Positions 1 to 5,393 of a DNA stretch of 6,107 bases are shown one piece after another; position 1 is the first letter of the stretch; each line of letters begins with the position of its first letter. A model generated the notes under the pieces. It saw only the letters and a list, made by a program, of their open reading frames with translations, made no database searches and was not told the DNA's origin. A program made the position numbers and the translations under genes. This DNA is from Candidatus Nanopelagicaceae bacterium (GTDB lineage: Bacteria > Actinomycetota > Actinomycetes > Nanopelagicales > Nanopelagicaceae): contig CANLFL010000050.1 of assembly GCA_947489825.1 (NCBI GenBank), positions 1 to 6,107 on the forward strand, given 5' to 3'.

Positions 1-583
1 AAAAGTAAAGCTCTTCCTTAAGGGCTCAAAGTGCGATGGACCAAAGTGTCCGATCGAATCACGTCCATATCCACCAGGACAACATGGTCGCGGACGCTCA
101 AAGGAATCTGAATACCTATTGCAGATGCGTGAGAAGCAAAAGTGCGCACGTATCTACGGTGTTCTTGAAAAGCAGTTCCGTGGCTACTACGAAGAGGCTA
201 ACCGCAAGCAGGGTAAGACTGGTGAAAACCTACTTATTCTTCTTGAGACACGTCTCGACAACGTCGTATTCCGTGCAGGCTTTGCAAAGAGCCGCGACAT
301 GGCGCGCCAGTTGGTTCGTCACGGTCACTTCCTGGTCAACGGTAAGAAGGTAAACATTCCTTCATTCCGCGTCTCTGCGATGGACATTATTGATGTTCTT
401 CCAAAGTCACTTGACCTCACACCTTTCATCGTTGCAAGTGCAGAACTCGGTGAGAAGTCAGTTCCAGCTTGGATGGAAATTGTTGGTTCACAGATGCGAA
501 TCATCATCCACGGTCTACCTGCTCGCGCAGTGATCGACACCCAAGTTCAAGAACAGCTGATCGTTGAGCTCTACAGCAAGTAA
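1..583 (+). CDS. rpsD: 30S ribosomal protein S4, 5'-truncated by window edge
   Basis: S4 is a primary 16S rRNA-binding protein that nucleates assembly of the small-subunit body and takes part in decoding accuracy. The frame is already open at base 2, and 193 residues are visible before TAA at 581-583. About 15 N-terminal residues should lie upstream, judging from the usual actinobacterial length of a little over 200. The first visible residues, KVKLFLKGSKCDGPKCP, contain the second cysteine pair of the zinc-binding form of S4; the first pair would be in the missing part. PYPPGQHGRGR follows, then QMREKQKCARIYGVLEKQF. The S4 RNA-binding domain is at about bases 248-400 (RLDNVVFRAGFAKSRDMARQLVRHGHFLVNG), and the C-terminal part ends in VELYSK. 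An in-frame ATG at 119 is not the start, because conserved S4 sequence is encoded upstream of it. In some bacteria S4 autoregulates its operon, but the relevant leader would be outside this window. Confidence 0.97.
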   Translation, partial: KVKLFLKGSKCDGPKCPIESRPYPPGQHGRGRSKESEYLLQMREKQKCARIYGVLEKQFRGYYEEANRKQGKTGENLLILLETRLDNVVFRAGFAKSRDMARQLVRHGHFLVNGKKVNIPSFRVSAMDIIDVLPKSLDLTPFIVASAELGEKSVPAWMEIVGSQMRIIIHGLPARAVIDTQVQEQLIVELYSK

Positions 584-602
584 TTTTTAAGACCCCAATC
601 TA

Positions 603-624
603 GGAAATCAAATAGTGGATTTCC
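603..624 (+). promoter_or_regulatory. Perfect hairpin in rpsD-rpoA gap
   Basis: GGAAATC (603-609) and GATTTCC (618-624) are perfect inverted repeats of 7 bp around an 8-nt loop. They lie within the 63-nt gap between rpsD and rpoA, ending 11 nt before the rpoA Shine-Dalgarno sequence. No T-run follows, so this is not a standard intrinsic terminator. It could be an mRNA stability or processing element that sets the rpsD to rpoA ratio, but it could also be chance. The structure is seen in the sequence; the function is inference. Confidence 0.4.
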
Positions 625-635
625 ACGAGAAGAAA

Positions 636-641
636 GAGGAG
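636..641 (+). promoter_or_regulatory. Shine-Dalgarno site of rpoA (supports GTG start)
   Basis: GAGGAG at 636-641 lies 5 nt before GTG at 647. This good ribosome binding site, together with the actinobacterial N-terminus [12 protein letters not shown], fixes the unusual GTG start codon. Confidence 0.85.
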
Positions 642-646
642 CAACT

Positions 647-1657
647 GTGCTAATCGCGCAACGTCCCACCCTCAGTGAAGAAGTAATCTCAGAGAACCGC
701 TCACGATTCATCATTGAACCGCTTGAGCCAGGTTTTGGATACACACTCGGCAACTCAATGCGCCGTACATTGCTCTCATCTATTCCAGGTGCAGCAGTGA
801 CAAGCATTCGCGTTGCTGGTGCCCTCCATGAGTTCACCACTCTTGAAGGCGTCAAGGAAGACCTCACTGATATCGTGTTGAACATCAAGAACTTGGTGCT
901 TGCAAGCGATAACGATGAGCCAAGCGTTGTCTACATTCGTAAGAAGGGTGCTGGCGCTGTAACAGGTGCTGACATTGCAGTCCCTGCAGGCGTTGAGGTT
1001 CATAACCCAACACTTCACATTGCTACCCTGAACGACAAGGCAAACCTTGAGATCGAACTTACTGTCGAGCGTGGACGTGGATACGTCACCGCAGTACAGA
1101 ACAAGCAAGCTGGAGCTGAAATCGGCCGTATTCCAGTTGACTCAATCTATTCACCAGTACTTAAGGTGACATACAAGGTTGAAGCAACTCGCGTCGAGCA
1201 GCGCACAGACTTCGATCGTCTCGTTGTTGACGTTGAGACAAAGCCTTCAATGAAGCCACGCGATGCAGTTGCATCGGCTGGTCGCACACTTGTTGAGCTC
1301 TTTGGTCTTGCACGCGAACTTAACCTCGATGCTGAAGGTATCGAGATGGGGCCATCTGTTATGGATGCAGCTCTTGCAGCAGATCTTGCTCTTCCAATCG
1401 AAGATCTCGATCTCACAGTTCGTTCATATAACTGCTTGAAGCGCGAAGGCATTCACACAGTTGGAGAGTTGGTTAACCGTTCAGAGGCTGATCTTCTCGA
1501 TATCCGCAATTTTGGTTCAAAGTCCATCGATGAGGTCAAGGCAAAGCTTGTCTCAATGGGAATGTCTCTCAAGGACAGCCCAGCTGGATTTGATCCAACA
1601 CAACATCAGAACTACAACGCATCAGATGAAGATTTTTCTGATGCAGATGCAAACTAA
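647..1657 (+). CDS. rpoA: DNA-directed RNA polymerase subunit alpha
   Basis: The alpha subunit dimerises to seed assembly of RNA polymerase, and its C-terminal domain contacts UP-element DNA and activators. The protein is 336 residues, close to the family norm. The N-terminal assembly domain covers about residues 1-230, with the hallmark [20 protein letters not shown] at 29-48 and the adjacent arginines R39 and R40. A linker follows, then the C-terminal domain at about 248-311 ([20 protein letters not shown], then [14 protein letters not shown]). Residues matching the E. coli DNA-contact set R265, N268, C269, G296, K298, S299 and E302 are all present as R259, N262, C263, G290, K292, S293 and E296, so UP-element recognition is probably intact. 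The last 13 residues form a short acidic tail. The gene starts with GTG behind a good Shine-Dalgarno site, 63 nt after rpsD, and is followed by rplQ after 14 nt. Nothing appears broken. Confidence 0.99.
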   Translation: MLIAQRPTLSEEVISENRSRFIIEPLEPGFGYTLGNSMRRTLLSSIPGAAVTSIRVAGALHEFTTLEGVKEDLTDIVLNIKNLVLASDNDEPSVVYIRKKGAGAVTGADIAVPAGVEVHNPTLHIATLNDKANLEIELTVERGRGYVTAVQNKQAGAEIGRIPVDSIYSPVLKVTYKVEATRVEQRTDFDRLVVDVETKPSMKPRDAVASAGRTLVELFGLARELNLDAEGIEMGPSVMDAALAADLALPIEDLDLTVRSYNCLKREGIHTVGELVNRSEADLLDIRNFGSKSIDEVKAKLVSMGMSLKDSPAGFDPTQHQNYNASDEDFSDADAN

Positions 1658-1671
1658 GAGGGAGAAGAGAC

Positions 1672-2031
1672 ATGCCAAAGCCAACTAAGGGTCCTCGTTT
1701 GGGTTCAGGCCCATCCCACGAGCGTCTAATCCTTCGTACACTTGCAGAGCAGTTGTTCGAGCATGGAAAGATCACAACGACCGAAGCAAAGGCGAAGCGT
1801 CTTCGTCCACTTGCAGAGAAGTTGATTACCTTCGCAAAGAAGGGCGATCTCCAGGCTCGTCGTGAAGTAATGGCACGTATCGCTAACAAGAGCGTCGTGC
1901 ACACACTCTTCACAACAATCGCACCAACATTTGCAACACGCGAAGGTGGATACACACGTATCACCAAAGTCGGTCCACGTAAGGGCGATAACGCTCCTAT
2001 GGCTGTGATCGAACTCGTAACAGATAAGTAA
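1672..2031 (+). CDS. rplQ: 50S ribosomal protein L17
   Basis: L17 is a bacterial large-subunit protein that lies near the peptide exit tunnel. The 119-residue product starts [24 protein letters not shown], matching the L17 signature. The helical core contains [29 protein letters not shown]. The end, [25 protein letters not shown], is also characteristic, and the length is normal for the bacterial core protein. The start is firm: a purine-rich Shine-Dalgarno stretch (GAGGGAG, 1658-1664) begins directly after the rpoA stop codon and sits 7 nt before the ATG. The 14-nt gap implies co-transcription and possibly translational coupling with rpoA. Lysine codons are 11 AAG to 1 AAA, the strong bias expected of a highly expressed gene here. 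A terminator-like hairpin lies 36-64 nt after its stop codon, inside the next gene. Confidence 0.98.
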   Translation: MPKPTKGPRLGSGPSHERLILRTLAEQLFEHGKITTTEAKAKRLRPLAEKLITFAKKGDLQARREVMARIANKSVVHTLFTTIAPTFATREGGYTRITKVGPRKGDNAPMAVIELVTDK

Positions 2032-2059
2032 TTCATACGCCTTAACCGCGTAAATTCTT

Positions 2060-2899
2060 ATGGCGCAACCCACTCTCTTTCCCGAGAGTGGGTTTCGTCG
2101 TTTACGGATAGATATTGCCTATGACGGCACCGCTTTCTTTGGTTGGGCAACTCAACCCGAACACCGCACCATCCAAGATCTCGTTGAGCATGCAATCGCT
2201 CAAGTATCACGAGGTGAGGTCCAATCAATTGTTGCCGGTCGCACCGATGCTGGCGTTCACGCAACGGGGCAAGTAATCCATGTAGATCTTCCAGATACTG
2301 TATTCATTGATGGTTTTTCCTATGCGGATCTGCGCTACAAGCTCAATCGCATCCTCGATGAAGATGTGCGTATTATGGAAATTAGTGATGCACCTGAAGG
2401 ATTTCATGCTCGCTTCTCAGCGCTGCGCCGCACTTATACCTACAAGATTCTTGATGCAAATGAAGTAATTCCGCCACTGTCTCGCTATGACTTAGCTCCT
2501 TGGTATCGCCCACTTGATGCCGACTTGATGAATAAGGCGAGCGCGCTTTTACTGGGACACCATGACTTTGCCGCCTTCTGTAAATTTAAAGAGGGTGGAA
2601 CAACTATTCGTACCCTAGAAAAGTACCAATGGCAGCGCGATGAGATAGGTCTACTTGTAGCCGAAGTTGTCGCAGATGCCTTCTGCTACTCAATGGTCCG
2701 TAATTTAGTTGGCGCCGTTGTCTGCGTTGCAGATGGACGTAAAGATCCTTCATGGGTGGCAGAGTTACTAGCCAATAAAGAGCGTGTCAGTGATTCATTG
2801 GTATTTCCCGCTCGAGGCTTAAGCCTTACTCGGGTTGATTACCCATCAGAGCAAGAGATGATCGATCGAGCAAAGCTGACTATTGGAAAAAGAGGCTGA
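2060..2899 (+). CDS. truA: tRNA pseudouridine(38-40) synthase TruA
   Basis: TruA isomerises uridines 38, 39 and 40 in the anticodon arm of many tRNAs to pseudouridine. The 279-residue protein has the full family pattern: RRLRIDIAYDGTAFFGWA (13-30), the catalytic motif AGRTDAGVHATG with nucleophile D63, FHARFSALRRTYTYKI (115-130), GHHDFAAFCKFKEGGTTIRTL (166-186), FCYSMVRNLVGAVVCVADG (208-226) and the C-terminal FPARGLSLTRVDYP (249-262). The start is the weakest part. ATG 2060 has no recognisable Shine-Dalgarno sequence, and there is no in-frame ATG, GTG or TTG between it and the conserved domain, so it is kept by elimination. Its first codons overlap a terminator-like hairpin. Lysine codons are evenly split (5 AAG, 5 AAA), unlike the neighbouring ribosomal protein genes, which suggests lower expression. 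It lies 28 nt after rplQ, its usual neighbour in Actinobacteria. Confidence 0.97.
   Translation: MAQPTLFPESGFRRLRIDIAYDGTAFFGWATQPEHRTIQDLVEHAIAQVSRGEVQSIVAGRTDAGVHATGQVIHVDLPDTVFIDGFSYADLRYKLNRILDEDVRIMEISDAPEGFHARFSALRRTYTYKILDANEVIPPLSRYDLAPWYRPLDADLMNKASALLLGHHDFAAFCKFKEGGTTIRTLEKYQWQRDEIGLLVAEVVADAFCYSMVRNLVGAVVCVADGRKDPSWVAELLANKERVSDSLVFPARGLSLTRVDYPSEQEMIDRAKLTIGKRG
2067..2102 (+). terminator. Terminator-like hairpin inside the truA start region
   Basis: AACCCACTCTC (2067-2077) pairs perfectly with GAGAGTGGGTT (2084-2094), giving 11 bp around the 6-nt loop TTTCCC. The 3' side runs into the T-rich stretch TTTCGTCGTTT (2093-2103 region). This is the general form of an intrinsic terminator, although the T-run is interrupted. 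It follows the rplQ stop codon by 35 nt and lies within truA codons 3-12, before the conserved domain begins. Known from other operons: such a hairpin ends or attenuates ribosomal protein transcripts. Inferred here: it lowers read-through into truA. Alternatively it is an RNA stability element. Confidence 0.6.
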
Positions 2900-2902
2900 T
2901 TT

Positions 2903-2918
2903 AGCCCCTAGTCGGGCT
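2903..2918 (+). repeat. Short inverted repeat after truA stop
   Basis: AGCCC (2903-2907) and GGGCT (2914-2918) can form a 5-bp stem with a 6-nt loop, starting 4 nt after the truA stop codon. No T-run follows, so it is a weak terminator candidate at best. It could stabilise the 3' end of the truA message. Confidence 0.3.
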
Positions 2919-2955
2919 GAGGGTCAAGCGGGGATTGAGGCCATTTTGACCCCTC
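2919..2955 (+). repeat. Long imperfect inverted repeat overlapping the rplM -35 box
   Basis: GAGGGTCAA (2919-2927) and TTGACCCCTC (2946-2955) are inverted repeats, complementary over 9 bp with one bulged C and separated by 18 nt. The right arm contains the predicted -35 hexamer TTGACC of the rplM promoter. In a transcript reading through from truA it would form a hairpin; as DNA it could be a binding site for a regulator. No T-run follows, so intrinsic termination is unlikely. The hexamer GGTCAA occurs again at 3002-3007, downstream of the predicted start of transcription. The role is not known. Confidence 0.45.
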
Positions 2956-2974
2956 ACGCTGCGGAAGGTAAAGT
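2946..2974 (+). promoter_or_regulatory. Predicted housekeeping sigma promoter for rplM-rpsI-glmM-glmS
   Basis: TTGACC (2946-2951) and TAAAGT (2969-2974) are separated by exactly 17 nt. They match the -35 TTGACA and -10 TANNNT consensus used by the primary sigma factor of Actinobacteria. Transcription would start near 2981, leaving a leader of about 63 nt before rplM. It lies in the only sizeable intergenic gap of the window and faces rplM. This is a sequence match only; no start site has been measured. Confidence 0.7.
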
Positions 2975-2980
2975 TGCACC

Positions 2981-3043
2981 CCTGCGCCAGCGGGCGCCGA
3001 AGGTCAATCCTTGAAGCAAACGAAAAGAAGAAGGTAATAGAGC
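2981..3043 (+). promoter_or_regulatory. Predicted 5' leader of the rplM operon with GC-rich hairpin
   Basis: The leader between the predicted start of transcription and the rplM ATG holds a GC-rich stem, GCGCC (2984-2988) with GGCGC (2993-2997), around the loop AGCG. A short AAGG/CCTT pair (3000-3003 with 3009-3012) comes next, then a purine-rich run with the Shine-Dalgarno AAGG at 3031-3034, 9 nt before the ATG. CCTT at 3009-3012 could pair with either AAGG copy, so an on/off arrangement is conceivable, but 4 bp is weak. L13 leaders that control their own operon are known in Firmicutes; I do not recognise this one as a named family. Confidence 0.35.
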
Positions 3044-3496
3044 ATGCGTACATATAGTCCTAAAGCAGGCGACGTCGTTCGTGCATGGCACGTCATCGAT
3101 GCACAAGATGTAGTTCTTGGTCGTCTAGCAACACACGCTGCTGTTCTTCTTCGCGGTAAGCATAAGCCAACCTTCGCAGCACATATGGATATGGGTGACT
3201 TCGTCATCGTTATCAACGCCGAGAAGGTTTCACTTTCAGGTAACAAGGCGCTCACAAAATTTGCACACCAACACTCAGGTTTCCCAGGTGGCTTAACTTC
3301 AACTGTCTACGGCGAACTTCTTGAGAAGCACCCAACACGCGCTGTAGAAAAGGCGATCAAGGGAATGCTTCCTAAGAACCGTCTTGGTCGCGAAATGGCT
3401 GGAAAGCTAAAAGTTTATGCAGGACCAGAACATCCACATGCAGCACAAGCTCCAAAGCCATATACATTCGAGCAAGTTTCACAGATCATTAAGTAA
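3044..3496 (+). CDS. rplM: 50S ribosomal protein L13
   Basis: L13 is an early-assembly protein of the large subunit that binds 23S rRNA. The 150-residue product has the actinobacterial start [20 protein letters not shown], then [21 protein letters not shown] (22-42) and [12 protein letters not shown] (51-62). The family signature follows: [23 protein letters not shown], then [14 protein letters not shown] in the last 35 residues. The length is normal (around 147-150). The start is supported by the conserved N-terminus and by AAGG at 3031-3034, 9 nt upstream. Lysine is 11 AAG to 3 AAA, as in the other ribosomal genes here. It is the first gene behind the predicted promoter and is followed by rpsI after 14 nt, the near-universal L13-S9 pair. 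Confidence 0.98.
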   Translation: MRTYSPKAGDVVRAWHVIDAQDVVLGRLATHAAVLLRGKHKPTFAAHMDMGDFVIVINAEKVSLSGNKALTKFAHQHSGFPGGLTSTVYGELLEKHPTRAVEKAIKGMLPKNRLGREMAGKLKVYAGPEHPHAAQAPKPYTFEQVSQIIK

Positions 3497-3510
3497 GGGA
3501 ATCTAAATAC

Positions 3511-3999
3511 ATGTCAGATAACACAACACTTGCAGATCTCGACGAGAACGAGATTCCTACTTCGTACACTTCAGCATCTCCTGCTCCTGCGACAAACCGT
3601 CCAGCAATTCAGGCACCTGGTGCTGGCACCGGTCGCCGTAAGGAAGCAGTTGCTCGCGTACGACTTATTCCTGGAACAGGTCGCTGGGTAATCAACGGCA
3701 AGACACTCGAAGCATATTTTCCAAATAAGGTTCACCAGCAATCAGTTTCAGAGCCACTTCGCACAGTAGGTGCAGAGGGTCAGTACGATGTTTTTGCTCG
3801 CATCCACGGTGGTGGAGTCTCCGGTCAAGCCGGCGCACTTCGCCTTGGCGTTGCTCGTTCACTGAACGAGATCGATGAAGAAGCACACCGTCCAGCACTT
3901 AAGAAGGCTGGATTCCTCTCACGTGATGCACGTGTGATTGAGCGCAAGAAGTACGGCCTTAAGAAGGCTCGTAAGCGTTCACAATACTCAAAGCGTTAA
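3511..3999 (+). CDS. rpsI: 30S ribosomal protein S9 with actinobacterial N-terminal extension
   Basis: S9 sits in the head of the small subunit, and its C-terminal tail reaches the P-site tRNA. The 162-residue protein has a core from about residue 39 ([19 protein letters not shown]), then [15 protein letters not shown], the glycine-rich [20 protein letters not shown], and [29 protein letters not shown]. It ends in the invariant QYSKR, whose terminal arginine contacts P-site tRNA in known ribosomes. The first 38 residues are a low-complexity, acidic then Ala/Pro-rich extension, which is usual in actinobacterial S9 and not a misplaced start. The Shine-Dalgarno AAGGGA (3495-3500) overlaps the rplM stop codon, 10 nt before the ATG, suggesting translational coupling. 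glmM follows after 19 nt. Confidence 0.98.
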   Translation: MSDNTTLADLDENEIPTSYTSASPAPATNRPAIQAPGAGTGRRKEAVARVRLIPGTGRWVINGKTLEAYFPNKVHQQSVSEPLRTVGAEGQYDVFARIHGGGVSGQAGALRLGVARSLNEIDEEAHRPALKKAGFLSRDARVIERKKYGLKKARKRSQYSKR

Positions 4000-4006
4000 T
4001 TCACTT

Positions 4007-4017
4007 AAGGCGGCCTT
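4007..4017 (+). promoter_or_regulatory. Shine-Dalgarno site of glmM, within a small palindrome
   Basis: AAGG at 4007-4010 lies 8 nt before ATG 4019 and supports that start over the in-frame ATG at 3938 inside rpsI. The site is part of AAGGC-G-GCCTT (4007-4017), so AAGG can fold onto CCTT (4014-4017) in a 4-bp, 3-nt-loop hairpin that would cover it. Ribosomes finishing rpsI at 3999 could open it. The pairing is short and the effect is inference. Confidence 0.55.
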
Positions 4018-4018
4018 C

Positions 4019-5365
4019 ATGTCCCTTTTTGGTACAGATGGAATCCGCGGCTTGGCTAATGGCCAAATACTTACCGCTGAACTCGCACTCGATGTAGCCG
4101 TTGCTGCTGCACATATTCTCGTTGAAAGTTTCCACGATAAATCTGTGCGCCCGCGCGCAATTGTGGGTCAAGATTCACGGGCATCAGGTGAATTTCTAGA
4201 GGCTGCAGTTGTTGCAGGTCTTACAAGTGCCGGCGTTGATGTCTATCGCGTTGGCGTATTACCTACACCTGCAATCTCATACTTAGTTGGCGCAACAAAG
4301 GCAGACCTTGGCGTGATGATCTCGGCCTCACATAATGCGATGCCAGATAACGGAATCAAATTATTTGCCCGCGGTGGCGGCAAACTCGATGATTCAATCG
4401 AAGCACTCATTGAAGCTCGCATCGGTGAACCATGGGAGCGCCCAACAGGAGGCGGTGTGGGTCGCGCCATCAACGATACAGGTGCAAAAGAGAAGTACAT
4501 CGAGCATTTAATGACTTCGGTGACGACCCGTCTAGATGGCCTCAAGATCGTTGTTGATTGCGCAAATGGCGCGGCATCATATGTTGCACCAGATGCGCTC
4601 GCACGTGCAGGAGCCACAGTTGTTGCAATTTCAAATACCCCAGATGGCTGGAACATTAACGACAATTGTGGATCGACCTACCTTGCAAACCTCAAAGCTG
4701 CCGTCATCAAAGAAGGTGCTGACTTTGGAATAGCTCACGATGGAGATGCTGATCGCTGCTTGGCAGTGGATGCACAAGGTAATGAAGTCGATGGCGACAT
4801 GATCATGACCATTCTTGCCATTGGAATGAAGACAAGCGGCGAACTCAAGGCCGATACCGTCGTGGGTACAGTAATGAGCAACTTAGGTTTCATGCATGCA
4901 ATGAAAGAAGCTGGCATCGCAGTTGAAACAACTCCAGTGGGTGATCGCTATGTACTTGAGCGCATGCTCGAAAAAGATTTTGTTCTAGGTGGCGAACAAT
5001 CAGGCCATGTCATTATGCGTAAATTTGCGAATACAGGTGATGGACTTTTGACAGCGCTAGCTATCGCACAAGAAGTTGCACGCAGTAAGAAATCACTGGC
5101 AGAGCTTGCTTCAGCGATGACACGTTTTCCTCAAATACTTATTAACGTCAAGGGCATAGCTAAAGAGAAGTTAGCAAGTAATTCGGCAATCTCTGATGCG
5201 GTCATAGCCGCCGAAACCACGTTGGGCTCTTCAGGTCGCGTACTTCTGCGCGCCTCAGGTACTGAAAACCTTGTAAGAGTGATGGTTGAAGCCTCGAGTG
5301 ATAACCTTGCCTCTGAAGTTGCGACAACGCTTGCAGATGTCGTAAAGAAGGAACTCGCTCTGTAA
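4019..5365 (+). CDS. glmM: Phosphoglucosamine mutase GlmM
   Basis: GlmM converts glucosamine-6-phosphate to glucosamine-1-phosphate in the cytoplasm, feeding UDP-GlcNAc and peptidoglycan synthesis. The 448-residue protein is of normal family length and begins with the diagnostic MSLFGTDGIRG. The catalytic loop VMISASHNAMPDNGIKLF (99-116) places the phosphorylated serine at S104, equivalent to S102 of E. coli. The magnesium loop DGDADR (241-246) supplies D241, D243 and D245. The sugar-binding loop GGEQSGH is at 324-330, and the phosphate-binding C-terminal motif RASGTENLVRVMVEA at 411-425. ASHNA in place of the commoner ASHNP occurs in other actinobacterial GlmM, from memory. The ATG at 4019 is chosen over in-frame ATG 3938, which lies inside rpsI and adds 27 residues without family resemblance. 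It lies 19 nt after rpsI and 28 nt before glmS, so probably in the same operon. It is not phosphoglucomutase: the FGTDGIRG start, the length and the glmS neighbour all favour GlmM. Confidence 0.97.
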   Translation: MSLFGTDGIRGLANGQILTAELALDVAVAAAHILVESFHDKSVRPRAIVGQDSRASGEFLEAAVVAGLTSAGVDVYRVGVLPTPAISYLVGATKADLGVMISASHNAMPDNGIKLFARGGGKLDDSIEALIEARIGEPWERPTGGGVGRAINDTGAKEKYIEHLMTSVTTRLDGLKIVVDCANGAASYVAPDALARAGATVVAISNTPDGWNINDNCGSTYLANLKAAVIKEGADFGIAHDGDADRCLAVDAQGNEVDGDMIMTILAIGMKTSGELKADTVVGTVMSNLGFMHAMKEAGIAVETTPVGDRYVLERMLEKDFVLGGEQSGHVIMRKFANTGDGLLTALAIAQEVARSKKSLAELASAMTRFPQILINVKGIAKEKLASNSAISDAVIAAETTLGSSGRVLLRASGTENLVRVMVEASSDNLASEVATTLADVVKKELAL

Positions 5366-5393
5366 TTTGGATTGAAAAGAAGGAGAGCCATAG

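Noticed and set aside
119..583. rpsD starting at ATG 119
   Set aside because: Conserved S4 sequence, including the CDGPKC cysteine pair, is encoded in frame from base 2, so the true start is before the window.
1569..2036. 155-codon minus-strand reading frame opposite rpoA/rplQ
   Set aside because: It lies antisense to two clear genes, has no recognisable domain, and its composition is explained by the codon bias of the opposite strand.
2900..3043. Small unlisted gene in the truA-rplM gap
   Set aside because: No reading frame with a start and ribosome site is convincing here; the promoter and inverted repeats explain the region better.
3938..4018. Upstream in-frame extension of glmM from ATG 3938
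   Set aside because: It overlaps the conserved S9 C-terminus, has no GlmM resemblance, and ATG 4019 has its own Shine-Dalgarno site and the diagnostic MSLFGTDGIRG start.
4243..4665. 140-codon minus-strand reading frame opposite glmM
   Set aside because: It is antisense to the conserved catalytic region of glmM, without a ribosome site or family resemblance; a shadow frame.
5366..5393. glmS ribozyme upstream of glmS
   Set aside because: The gap is only 28 nt, much too short for that ribozyme, and no matching structure is visible.
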